A DNA stretch of 64,000 nucleotides, from the NCBI GenBank assembly GCA_012799995.1, contig JAAZKE010000010.1:17385-81384 (forward strand), read 5' to 3'. The notes beneath the pieces were generated by a model, which was not told the DNA's origin, did not search any database, and was given only the letters and a program-made list of their open reading frames with translations. Positions 40,380-49,303 of this stretch are shown piece by piece. Each line of letters starts with the position of its first letter. Position 1 is the first letter of the stretch. The position numbers and the translations under genes were made by a program. This stretch comes from Chloroflexota bacterium. GTDB lineage: Bacteria > Chloroflexota > Anaerolineae > Anaerolineales > Anaerolineaceae.

Positions 40380-41501
40380 ATGGCTATAACTGCATCGGAT
40401 GAACCGGTAGTTATCGGAACGGGGATTGTTCCGGTTCGAGAAGCCTGGGAGACCTCACTGCGAGACCTTGGCAGCCATGTGGTTCGGGCTGCGCTGAAAG
40501 ATGCGAGCAATCCCAAGGTGGACGCGCTCTATGTAGGCAATGCATATGGAAATGTGTTGTCGCATCAAGCCAACCTTGGCGCATTGATTTCGGAACACAG
40601 TGGCTTGTGCGGTGTTGAATCCCATACGGTTGAGGCAGCGGGAGCATCTGGTGCGGGCGCATTTCGTGCTGCCTGTATTGCTGTCCAATCCGGCTGGGTT
40701 GATGTGGCCATTGCTCTGGGGGTTGAAAAATTTACCGAAGTTCCCGGCTCTGAAGCAGAATCGGCAGCGGCGCTGACGTTGAATTATGAGTACGAAAGCA
40801 GCCAGGGAATGACGCTGCAGGCGCAGGCGGCACTATTGGCTCAGCGTTATTTAGCGCACTGGAATCTATCCCGTGATATTTTTGAGGGAGTGGTAATCGC
40901 TGCCTATAATCATGCGGCGGATAATCCAAACGCAATGTTTCACGGTATGGATGAGAAACGGTACCGCAACCAACCGATCATTGCTGATCCTTTAGGGCTT
41001 TATGACACTGCCTTTTTAGCGGATGGAGCAGCTGCGGCTGTGATTGTGCGCAAGTCAACTGCTCAGGCGTTGGGGGTTGCATCTCCAATCTTCGTGAGGG
41101 GCTCAGCGAACGCTGTAGCGCCATTATCGCTACATGACCGTCATGACCTCCTCTCATGGGATGCTGTGCGCAAATCAACACTGGCAGCGCTTCACAAAGC
41201 CCATTTAAGCCTGGCTGACATCGACTGGCTGGAATTGTGGGACGCGTCCGTGATTGAGCTTGTTTTGTCGCTGGAATCGGGAGGGCTACTAGAGGCTGGC
41301 AAGGGATGGCAGTCTCCGCCCAAACCGGTCAATCAGAGCGGCGGATGCCTCGGTAGAGGAAATCCAGTGGGTGCTTCCGGAATGTACCAGCTGGTGGAAA
41401 GTGTCAACCGTCTGCAAAACGAGGATGCTGGCAGAAATGCGCTGATACAGGCAGTTGGTGGCTGCGGCGCAACTGCGATCACGCACATTCTGAGTAATTA
41501 A
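40380..41501 (+). CDS. Thiolase-family protein (archaeal acetoacetyl-CoA thiolase-like), apparently lacking canonical catalytic residues
   Basis: Thiolase-fold sequence HTVEAAGASGAGAFRAACIAVQSG...ALGVEKFTEV...GGCLGRGNPVGASGMYQLVESVNRL...VGGCGATAITHIL; position next to HMGS and DUF35 genes. Start refined to ATG 40380. Confidence 0.9.
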   Translation: MAITASDEPVVIGTGIVPVREAWETSLRDLGSHVVRAALKDASNPKVDALYVGNAYGNVLSHQANLGALISEHSGLCGVESHTVEAAGASGAGAFRAACIAVQSGWVDVAIALGVEKFTEVPGSEAESAAALTLNYEYESSQGMTLQAQAALLAQRYLAHWNLSRDIFEGVVIAAYNHAADNPNAMFHGMDEKRYRNQPIIADPLGLYDTAFLADGAAAAVIVRKSTAQALGVASPIFVRGSANAVAPLSLHDRHDLLSWDAVRKSTLAALHKAHLSLADIDWLELWDASVIELVLSLESGGLLEAGKGWQSPPKPVNQSGGCLGRGNPVGASGMYQLVESVNRLQNEDAGRNALIQAVGGCGATAITHILSN

Positions 41502-41602
41502 GACCCTATCAAAAACTATCAGGATAGCTTTTGAAGCGATATTTTCTATATAATCCTTTGCAGCTGGTCAATATGGTTGGCTGAAAGAGGGTTTAATAAA
41601 TT

Positions 41603-42001
41603 ATGGAAACACCGCGACATTGGCGACTTAAAAAACAACGATACGCTCTGGTAGGGGAAGAATGCCCCCATTGCAAAGCGAAAATTTTTCCACCCCGGGA
41701 TGTTTGTCCGGAATGTGGTTTGGAAGCAAAAACCGTTTATCATTTCAGCGGCAAAGGGGAAGTGTATTCATATACATCTTTGACCGATGCCCCGGCAGGT
41801 TTCCAGGCTTCTGCTCCATATGCGATTGCACTGGTCAAATTGGAAGAAGGGCCGATTGTTACTGCCCAGCTGACCGATATTGGCAACGAACCGGTAAAGA
41901 TCGGCATGCCGGTTGAAATGGTCACGCGCAAGCTGCGCGATGATGGCGACGAACGCGGTATGATCATCTACGGATACAAATTTCGTCCGGTACTTTCCTA
42001 A
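41603..42001 (+). CDS. DUF35 Zn-ribbon/OB-fold protein
   Basis: EECPHCKAKIFPPRDVCPECG Zn ribbon followed by an OB-fold-like region; adjacent to HMGS/thiolase. Confidence 0.93.
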   Translation: METPRHWRLKKQRYALVGEECPHCKAKIFPPRDVCPECGLEAKTVYHFSGKGEVYSYTSLTDAPAGFQASAPYAIALVKLEEGPIVTAQLTDIGNEPVKIGMPVEMVTRKLRDDGDERGMIIYGYKFRPVLS

Positions 42002-42023
42002 TGGAGAAAATAGTTAAATGATT

Positions 42024-42050
42024 CGCCTTCTAAATTTAGAAGGCGTTTTT
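42024..42050 (+). terminator. Terminator closing the mevalonate cluster
   Basis: Perfect 22-bp palindrome CGCCTTCTAAATTTAGAAGGCG followed by TTTTT. Confidence 0.88.
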
Positions 42051-42262
42051 ATTTATTAGTGTATTCGTTTGCTAAAGAAGATGGACAACGTTTCAATTCT
42101 GTATCAAAAGCCAGCGTGGATAATGGCTAACAATCCCCGGTCATACTTCCAGTTTGATCTCGGTGTTGACCGATGATGGGAATTTGTTTCGCGTTGACTT
42201 GCTGGTCAACAGTCGCTCGATTCAGGTGAACTAACTTTCTAATCCTGATTGTTAGTACTGAT

Positions 42263-43153
42263 TTAATAGTCTTTTTTGCGGATTTGCGCGAGCTGTTCAG
42301 CAATCAAGCCAAGCATAATCGAGATCATACCCGTTGTAATGAGGAGCAGTGCTGCGGTACTCAATCCGCTACCCTGAACCAGAAAGGGGAGCGCCCATAT
42401 CAAACCCAGTATGATCAGGATGATCCCGATCGGCAGGAAAATCTTCAACGGATTGAAAAGCATCACAATATTGATAATCTGTAACACCGTCTCCAAAGCC
42501 GTCATGGTGTTGATGGTGCTGCTGCCTTCAAGGCGTGGCTGGATGTTGATCGGTTCTTCTACGACCAGATGCTTCTGTTGAATGAAGATCAGCGTGATCA
42601 CGTCCGAAAATGCCATGGAATCCGGACATAAGGGCAGATACTTTTTCACCAGCGCCGTATTATAAAGCTTCATACCACTGTTTAAATCCGTGACAGGAAG
42701 CGGCATCATGATTCTGGCAATGGTGCGGATGATTGATTTTCCCAGCGAGCGGTAGGATTGAGCCAGCGAGTCATGCTGGTCTGCACGCTTGCCAACAACC
42801 AGATCGGCATTGGTTTCGTGCAATTTTTGGATCAGCTTGTGTATATCTTCAAGGCTGTGTTGTCCGTCTGCATCAATCGTAATTGCATATTCGCTGTATA
42901 CCGCAGATAGGCCGCTGATCAGCGCACCGCCGTACCCGCGATTCACTTTATGGGTAATCACTTGCAGTTTTGGATGGATGCGTTCGAAATCCGCCAAAAT
43001 CCTGGCGGAATCATCCGTAGATGCGTCATTGACAATAATCAACTGGAAATCGTTTTCCTGGCAGAACTGAATCACGTCCGGAAGAAATGTGATCAGATTT
43101 TTCTCTTCATTGAAAGCGGGTATAACAAGTGTCAAATCAAGGGATTGATTCAT
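42263..43153 (-). CDS. Family 2 glycosyltransferase with C-terminal TM segments (polyprenyl-phosphate sugar synthase-like)
   Basis: LTLVIPAFNEEKNLITFLPDVI, IVNDASTDDSARI, ITIDADGQHSLEDI; two C-terminal hydrophobic helices. Confidence 0.92.
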   Translation of the reverse strand: MNQSLDLTLVIPAFNEEKNLITFLPDVIQFCQENDFQLIIVNDASTDDSARILADFERIHPKLQVITHKVNRGYGGALISGLSAVYSEYAITIDADGQHSLEDIHKLIQKLHETNADLVVGKRADQHDSLAQSYRSLGKSIIRTIARIMMPLPVTDLNSGMKLYNTALVKKYLPLCPDSMAFSDVITLIFIQQKHLVVEEPINIQPRLEGSSTINTMTALETVLQIINIVMLFNPLKIFLPIGIILIILGLIWALPFLVQGSGLSTAALLLITTGMISIMLGLIAEQLAQIRKKDY

Positions 43154-43180
43154 ACTATGATCTTAATCGAATTTCTGCAG

Positions 43181-43711
43181 TTATTCAATCCCTGACGAGG
43201 TTAATTGATCGTAATGTTCCATCCAACGCTGTGCAGGTTCCAAATCACGCGGGTTAAATAACACCAGATACACCGTAAGTTCATGGGATCGCAGAAATGA
43301 AAGAATCGATTTCACCGCAATTTGAATAGCTTCTTCTTTTGGATATCCATAAATCCCCGCGGAAATCAACGGAAACGCGATGGATTTATAGCCGTTCGCT
43401 AAGGCTAATTCAAGCGATTTCAGGTAGCAGGATGACAGTAACTCCTCATCAGGGTTTTTGCCATTACTGTAAATCGGGCCTACGGTATGGATGACAGCTT
43501 TGGCATGCAGGTTGAAAGCGGGTGTGATCACTGCCTGCCCGGTATCGCAGAATCCAATAGCATCGCAGGCTTCTTGCATTTGGTTTCTTCCCGCTGCATT
43601 AAAAATTGCCCCGCAAACGCCTCCGCCAGCCCGCAAGCGCTGATTGGCAGCGTTTACAATTACGTCCACCGACATTTTAGTGATATCACCAGATATGAGT
43701 TGAAGTGGCAT
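43181..43711 (-). CDS. Macrodomain protein (O-acetyl-ADP-ribose deacetylase-like)
   Basis: PLQLISGDITKMSVDVIVNAANQRLRAGGGVCGAIFNAAG, HTVGPIY, AFPLISAGIYGYPKEEA. Confidence 0.95.
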   Translation of the reverse strand: MPLQLISGDITKMSVDVIVNAANQRLRAGGGVCGAIFNAAGRNQMQEACDAIGFCDTGQAVITPAFNLHAKAVIHTVGPIYSNGKNPDEELLSSCYLKSLELALANGYKSIAFPLISAGIYGYPKEEAIQIAVKSILSFLRSHELTVYLVLFNPRDLEPAQRWMEHYDQLTSSGIE

Positions 43712-43873
43712 ATTTATCCTCTTATTAATTCGGTAAAAAGTTCTCCATAAACGAGTCTTACATATTCACAATGGCGAGGAATCACCCGGCATAAAAAAAC
43801 ATGATTAATTAATAGTATGCACCATATCTGAGCGATTCGCAACCCTCTTTCTCAAATACCAAATGCGAAAAAA

Positions 43874-43996
43874 GTGATATTTGCTACAGTTCTTATCTCA
43901 GACAAAATCATCGCTGTCAATGTAGCTCAAATTGAAATGCTGAGAGAGTTAAACAAAAAAATTCCGTTGGAGTTTGAAGGATATGTTGCGCCATGA
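43874..43996 (+). pseudogene. Possible gene remnant (40 aa)
   Basis: GTG...TGA frame reads VIFATVLISDKIIAVNVAQIEMLRELNKKIPLEFEGYVAP*; protein-like, no clear RBS. Confidence 0.3.
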
Positions 43997-44011
43997 TTGG
44001 AAAAAACCTTA

Positions 44012-44093
44012 TGCGCTGGGGGGGAATCGAACCCCCACGACTTGCGTCACATGGCCCTCAACCATGCCTGTCTGCCAGTTCCAGCACCAGCGC
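44012..44093 (-). tRNA. tRNA-Leu (anticodon GAG)
   Basis: Reverse complement GCGCTGG...CATGG-TTGAGGG-CCATG...GGGGG-TTCGATT-CCCCC-CCAGCGC-A; 7-bp acceptor, long variable arm, anticodon GAG; 3' CCA not encoded. Confidence 0.95.
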
Positions 44094-44285
44094 GTTGGCT
44101 TTTGTATTATAATCATCTACGCATTGTTGTCAAGGAAAATGGCTGAAATTTGAGCGTTGAACGCTTATTTTTTCACCATGTAATCAGTGATTTGTTGGGC
44201 AAAAAGTTCTTTCTTTCGACGCGAAAAGTGCGCTTTCCGTTGTGGTTGATGACAAGCCCCTTCGCTGAATTCTTTTGGAGGGTTT

Positions 44286-45290
44286 ATGTCAATTGTTTTG
44301 GATGCAATGGGAAGCGATGAAAATCCGAAGCCGGAAATTGAAGCCGCAAAAATCATGGCGAAGGATTACAATGAGAAAATTATCCTGACCGGAAACAAAG
44401 ACGTAATATTTCAACACGCCAGTGAGTCTGAGCTTGCTGAGCTTTCAATTGAAATTGTCCATGCCGAAGATATTTTGGAGATGGGCGATAAAGCTATTAA
44501 AAGCGCTCAGCAGAAGCCGAACAATTCAATGGCGGTTGGTCTTAAGCTGGTGAAAGACGGAAAAGCGGATGCGTTTTTTACAGCCGGCAACACCGGCGCT
44601 GCCATGTTTAACAGCCTCCGTATTCTTGGCAGAATCAAAAATGTCGCCCGCCCGGCTTTAATTGCCACAATTCCCACCATGAAAGGATCCACTGTTATTT
44701 TGGATATCGGCGCCAATGCGGATTGCCGTCCGGAGTTTTTGCAGCAATTTGCCATTATGGGATCGGTTTACGCAGAAAAGATGCTCGGCGTGACGGAACC
44801 GGCGGTGGGGTTGCTTAATAATGGTGAAGAGCCAGGCAAAGGGAACGAGCTGGCGCGCAACACTTATGAGCTGCTGAAACAAACTCAAATCAAATTTATC
44901 GGAAATATCGAGGCCAAGGAACTGTTTGCCGGGAAAGCAAATGTTGTGGTGATGGATGGCTTCACTGGCAATGTACTTTTAAAAACCGCGGAAGCATCCG
45001 CAAAGATGCTGACAGACTTGCTGAAACAGGGTATTCTTTCCTCTCCTGTCAATAAACTCGGTGGCATGTTAATTAAAGGGACATTCAGGAATGTAAAAGC
45101 CAAACTCGATCCCAATGAAATTGGCTCAGCGCCGCTGCTCGGGATTGACGGCCTGTCATTTGTTGGGCATGGACGCTCGACTGCCAAAGGATTGGTCAGC
45201 GGCATGAAATTGATCCAAAACGCGATTCAGGTTGACCTGGTTGGTCACATTCGCGCGGAATTACAACAAAAATTATCTGTGGAAGGATAG
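44286..45290 (+). CDS. plsX: Phosphate acyltransferase PlsX
   Basis: MSIVLDAMGSDENPKPEIEAA; GNTGAAM; DGFTGNVLLKTAE. Confidence 0.95.
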   Translation: MSIVLDAMGSDENPKPEIEAAKIMAKDYNEKIILTGNKDVIFQHASESELAELSIEIVHAEDILEMGDKAIKSAQQKPNNSMAVGLKLVKDGKADAFFTAGNTGAAMFNSLRILGRIKNVARPALIATIPTMKGSTVILDIGANADCRPEFLQQFAIMGSVYAEKMLGVTEPAVGLLNNGEEPGKGNELARNTYELLKQTQIKFIGNIEAKELFAGKANVVVMDGFTGNVLLKTAEASAKMLTDLLKQGILSSPVNKLGGMLIKGTFRNVKAKLDPNEIGSAPLLGIDGLSFVGHGRSTAKGLVSGMKLIQNAIQVDLVGHIRAELQQKLSVEG

Positions 45291-45294
45291 ATCG

Positions 45295-45996
45295 ATGTAC
45301 ATTTACACCAACGAAAAAAAGCTTAACAAAAACAAAAAGATTTCCAGGTATTTAACAGCGGTGAGTTTTGGAGTGTTAATTGCGGGAGCGGTTGCTGCAT
45401 TTTCACCTCAATATTTCACCTTGTCTTTCTTGGCACTGATTCTCGGTATTTTCCTTTCCCAGGCATCGATCGCGATGACCACACGCTGGGGACGGGAACC
45501 GAGCAACAACAACATTTTCAATGTCAAGCTCAAGGGACTCAGCGACAATTTTTCGATCTATCACTACATGGAACCTGTCGATCATCTGCTGGTTGGGACT
45601 GCTGGTGCGTTTATTCTGATGCCCTATTTTCAGGGGGGAACTATCGGTTATGATGAAAATAAAAAGCGCTGGACGCAGAAGAAAGCCAGCTTGTTTATGA
45701 AATTATTTGGTCAGGAATCTTTAGGTCGGCCGGATTTGGACACTGAATCCAACCTGAAAAAAGTGATTGATTATTTCAATGAACGCGAAATCGATTTTCC
45801 TCAGGATAAAATTCACCCGGTGTTGGTTTTTATCAACCCCCAAACCGTTATCGACCCAGAAGCCCGTTTCAAATATGACACCGTATCTTTAGATAAATTG
45901 AAGGATACCATTCGACGTTACGCCAAAGCAGAGCGTATGGATCCTGAGTTTATTGATAAGGTCACTGATCAATTACCGTTGGATGACATCGAATAA
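45295..45996 (+). CDS. Membrane protein with NERD-like domain
   Basis: Two N-terminal TM helices, then VDHLLVGTAGAFILMPYFQGGTIGYDENKKRW...HPVLVFINPQTVID resembling a NERD fold. Start refined to ATG 45295. Confidence 0.65.
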   Translation: MYIYTNEKKLNKNKKISRYLTAVSFGVLIAGAVAAFSPQYFTLSFLALILGIFLSQASIAMTTRWGREPSNNNIFNVKLKGLSDNFSIYHYMEPVDHLLVGTAGAFILMPYFQGGTIGYDENKKRWTQKKASLFMKLFGQESLGRPDLDTESNLKKVIDYFNEREIDFPQDKIHPVLVFINPQTVIDPEARFKYDTVSLDKLKDTIRRYAKAERMDPEFIDKVTDQLPLDDIE

Positions 45997-46021
45997 AGAT
46001 CAATACCAGATAGCGACATAA

Positions 46022-46053
46022 AAAGAATCTCTCTATTTCAGGAGAGATTCTTT
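46022..46053. terminator. Bidirectional terminator between convergent genes
   Basis: AAAGAATCTCTC / GAGAGATTCTTT, 12-bp stem, 8-nt loop. Confidence 0.8.
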
Positions 46054-46116
46054 CTTATACGTGAAACCAAATAATAATTATTTCTATTCAGTCAGTATGG
46101 TTGGGGAATAAAGACT

Positions 46117-46404
46117 TTAGAAATCTGTAAGCAATTTTCGTTCCTCTTTCTTGTAGGGACGAATGAAGGGAGACTGAAGTGGATACCAGAGGATCCGGTC
46201 CGGAACCATCCAGCCATCCGTCAAGTAGACGTTAGTTTTGAATTGAACCGCGATCATTTTACTGTCGACCTGCACTACAATGCCGCGCAGCCAGCCATTA
46301 AGTCGCACGCCTTTTCGGTCATGATCACATATCACTTCAACAATATCACCCACATCGTAATGTGTATCAAAAACAGGGTTTCTTAAAATTGGTGCATTTG
46401 CCAT
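46117..46404 (-). CDS. Uncharacterised small protein, possible SH3-like beta fold
   Basis: MANAPILRNPVFDTHYDVGDIVEVICDHDRKGVRLNGWLRGIVVQVDSKMIAVQFKTNVYLTDGWMVPDRILW; start could also be 46482. Confidence 0.6.
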   Translation of the reverse strand: MANAPILRNPVFDTHYDVGDIVEVICDHDRKGVRLNGWLRGIVVQVDSKMIAVQFKTNVYLTDGWMVPDRILWYPLQSPFIRPYKKEERKLLTDF

Positions 46405-46905
46405 ATAGTCTTGTTCCTTCCGGTAACCCTCCCTGTTATGAATCCTACCCAAAACAGGAAGGGGAAATTTCATGTCTTTCAATCCTCGTTGCCCTGGAAC
46501 AGCATAACGGGTGAGGTATAATCATAGTGTATATGGAAAAACGATTCGATCGAATGTTACTGGTTCTTTGGATTGTTTCATCGGTCGAGACACTGTTATT
46601 TTCATTTAACAGGGGTTTCCCATCCTAACCATTATATCAGATCGAGAATCGCTTTGCAGCCATTAAACCTGCCGGGGCGATAAGAATTAATGCACTTCCG
46701 ATAAAGATTGTTTTATCATCTCTCTAAACTGTACGGGGAGTCTGTTTGGGCTATAATAGGAGTGTAAAAATCTGTTTGTGTACTGAAAATATCATATTAA
46801 TTACATGCCATTTATCAGTGGCTATGCTGTTATAACGATATATTCTTGTTGATCATCACTGAATAAGTAGCAACTTACGACAAGAAACACGATTTGTTTC
46901 GCAGT

Positions 46906-46934
46906 TTGATAAAAACAGGATTGATAACTACAAT
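46906..46934 (+). promoter_or_regulatory. Candidate sigma70 promoter
   Basis: TTGATA (46906-46911), 17-nt spacer, TACAAT (46929-46934), ~40 nt upstream of the 46976 ATG. Confidence 0.5.
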
Positions 46935-46975
46935 ATAATCAAAGGATTGGCTGATCATTTTTGTGAGGATAAACG

Positions 46976-48322
46976 ATGCGTATTGTTCTATTGAGACACG
47001 GAAAAGCAGTTAACAATGAAATCATGTCGGATGAAGATCGTTATTTAACCGACGCCGGTAAATTGGAATTGAAACAAACATTGCCATATTTGGCTGAAAC
47101 TTTGAAGGGTGCTGAGTGGGAAATCTGGTCATCACCGTTGGTGAGAGCGAAGAAGACTGCTGAGATACTTTTGAAATCGATGAAAAATACCCCTTTCAAA
47201 ATCAAAGATTTTGTCGAGGAGGGATTATTTGAAGACCTGGTTAATGCCTTACAGAAGACCGATGCGAAAAATGTGGTGATCGTTGGTCATCAGCCGCATC
47301 TTTCGGACTGGGTATATCAGCTAACCGGCGAAATGATCAGTTTTAAAAAAGGAAGTGCTGCGGAGATTGAAGTGCAAAAAGAAAATCCCCAATCAGGGAT
47401 TTTGAATTGGGCAGTTAGAGGGAAAGACTTTAAGCAGCTGCGTAAGAATAAAAAAGAATTTGACGAAAACAGGTTATTTAAGAATCAAATCCTGGAAAAA
47501 CTCGATAATTACTTTATCCTGCTGTGCGATAACCGACAGAAATTCCTGGGAAATCCAGATAATCCTGATACCGTCCACGATTTACGGGTATCAATCCGCT
47601 CGTTTCGAACGATGGTTTCGCTGTTATCGAAATACCTTGATAAGCGGATTTATCAGCGGATCCAAAACGCGTTTCGCATGCTTTCCAGTGAACTCGGTTA
47701 CCTGCGGGAACTGGATGTGCTGATTGATGTTTATAACAAAGTCAGGGAAGAAAACAACCTGCCCTTTGAGGATTCACAACTTTCAGTAAGGCTGCAAAAC
47801 GAACGCAATGCTGAAAAGGAGAGCGTGCTGGCAGCGGTTGAGAATGACCACAGCTATGATGCCATGACCGGCAACTTTATCTTGTTGCTGAATTCGATCA
47901 AGTTCAAGAAAATTGGTAATATCCAGACCTCGGAAGTGATTCTGCCAAAACTGGATGACTGGTACGAGACAATTCTGAATCGGATTCGCGAATACAAGAG
48001 TTTCAACTTTTCCTATATTCATGATACCCGTTTGAAGTGTAAGAAATATCGTTACGTCAGCGAGATTTTCAATGACTTCATGGATGAAACCCATCGAACT
48101 CGTTACCAGGATATCAAAGAGCTTCAGACAATTCTGGGGAACATTTGTGATGTAATCCGCAATCAGGAAACAATTCTTGAAATCGTTGGCAGCAATGCTC
48201 CGGAAATTCAAGAGGAAGTCAACCAGCTGATCCAGTATGAAAAAAGGATTGAAAAAGAGTACAAGGATAAGCTGGACAGCCGGGAATGGCTGCAGAATCT
48301 GGCGAAACCACCGAAATTCTGA
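46976..48322 (+). CDS. SixA-like histidine phosphatase fused to a CHAD domain
   Basis: N-terminus MRIVLLRHGKAVNNE (RHG motif), VGHQPHLSDW; C-terminus TVHDLRVSIRSFRTMVSLL...RLKCKKYRYVSEIF typical of CHAD. Confidence 0.9.
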   Translation: MRIVLLRHGKAVNNEIMSDEDRYLTDAGKLELKQTLPYLAETLKGAEWEIWSSPLVRAKKTAEILLKSMKNTPFKIKDFVEEGLFEDLVNALQKTDAKNVVIVGHQPHLSDWVYQLTGEMISFKKGSAAEIEVQKENPQSGILNWAVRGKDFKQLRKNKKEFDENRLFKNQILEKLDNYFILLCDNRQKFLGNPDNPDTVHDLRVSIRSFRTMVSLLSKYLDKRIYQRIQNAFRMLSSELGYLRELDVLIDVYNKVREENNLPFEDSQLSVRLQNERNAEKESVLAAVENDHSYDAMTGNFILLLNSIKFKKIGNIQTSEVILPKLDDWYETILNRIREYKSFNFSYIHDTRLKCKKYRYVSEIFNDFMDETHRTRYQDIKELQTILGNICDVIRNQETILEIVGSNAPEIQEEVNQLIQYEKRIEKEYKDKLDSREWLQNLAKPPKF

Positions 48323-48475
48323 TAAAGATGAGGAGATCGAATCGGTCTCCTCTTTATTCTTTAAACAGCAGACAGTATTCTGCCGTTAAGTTCACATTTA
48401 AGCCAAGAAATATCCCGAAACCAACTCCGGTTGATAAAATAAAGGGTAAGATAGATAGCGAATGGAATCCATGCA

Positions 48476-49303
48476 ATGAGTACGATATTTGATAAATTTT
48501 CATTAAAAGAGCAAACCGCAGTCGTCACCGGCGCTTGTGGGTTGCTTGGCAGGGAGTTTTGCCGTACGCTGGCTCAGGCAGGAGCGACAGTTGTCGCCGC
48601 GGATATTAACCTGGAAGCAGCGGAGAAAGTTGTTGAAGAGGTGATCAAGCCCTACAGCGAGGGTTTTGCCTGGCAAACCAACGTAGTGGATCCCGAGTCG
48701 GTGCGGACACTTGTGGCCCAGACGGTTGCTAAAACGGGAAGACTGGACGTTCTGGTGTGCAGTGCTGCGATGGATCCGAAATTTGACGGCATTCATGGCA
48801 AACACCTGGCAACCTTTGAAAATTTCCCGCTTGAGCAATGGAATGATGCTCTCAATGTCAACCTGACCGGTTTGTTTTTGTGCGCACAGGCGGCAGTTGA
48901 GCCAATGAAAGCGCAAAATCACGGCGTCATAATCAATATTTGTTCGACCTATGGGTTGGTTGGTCCGGATCAGCGGATTTATGAACGACCCGGACAGGAT
49001 GCTGAATCACGTCAGTTTAAACCGGTCTATTATTCAGTTACCAAAGCAGGTGTGTTAGGGCTCACTCGTTATCTGGCGACGTATTATGCTGGAACTGGTA
49101 TTCGTGCCAATTGTCTGACGCCTGGAGGTGTGTTCAATGGGCATGATGATCTGTTTGTCAAAAATTATTCCGCGAGAACCGTAATTGGTCGAATGGCGAA
49201 CATCGATGAGCTGAGCGGCGGGTTGCTCTTCCTGGCATCTGACGCTTCATCCTATATGACCGGGGCTAATCTGATTGTTGATGGGGGGTGGACGGCATGG
49301 TAG
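48476..49303 (+). CDS. SDR-family oxidoreductase (PtmA-like)
   Basis: VVTGACGLLGREFCRTL; YYSVTKAGVLGLTRYLA; GRMANIDELSGGLLFLASDASSYMTGANLIVDGGWTAW. Confidence 0.92.
   Translation: MSTIFDKFSLKEQTAVVTGACGLLGREFCRTLAQAGATVVAADINLEAAEKVVEEVIKPYSEGFAWQTNVVDPESVRTLVAQTVAKTGRLDVLVCSAAMDPKFDGIHGKHLATFENFPLEQWNDALNVNLTGLFLCAQAAVEPMKAQNHGVIINICSTYGLVGPDQRIYERPGQDAESRQFKPVYYSVTKAGVLGLTRYLATYYAGTGIRANCLTPGGVFNGHDDLFVKNYSARTVIGRMANIDELSGGLLFLASDASSYMTGANLIVDGGWTAW

Noticed and set aside
44012-44093. Considered an integrative element attached to tRNA-Leu
   Set aside because: No integrase, no phage genes and no visible duplicate of the tRNA 3' end nearby.
48286-48492. 68-aa plus-strand ORF between the CHAD and SDR genes
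   Set aside because: Overlaps the CHAD gene end in another frame, has no RBS and no protein-like features.
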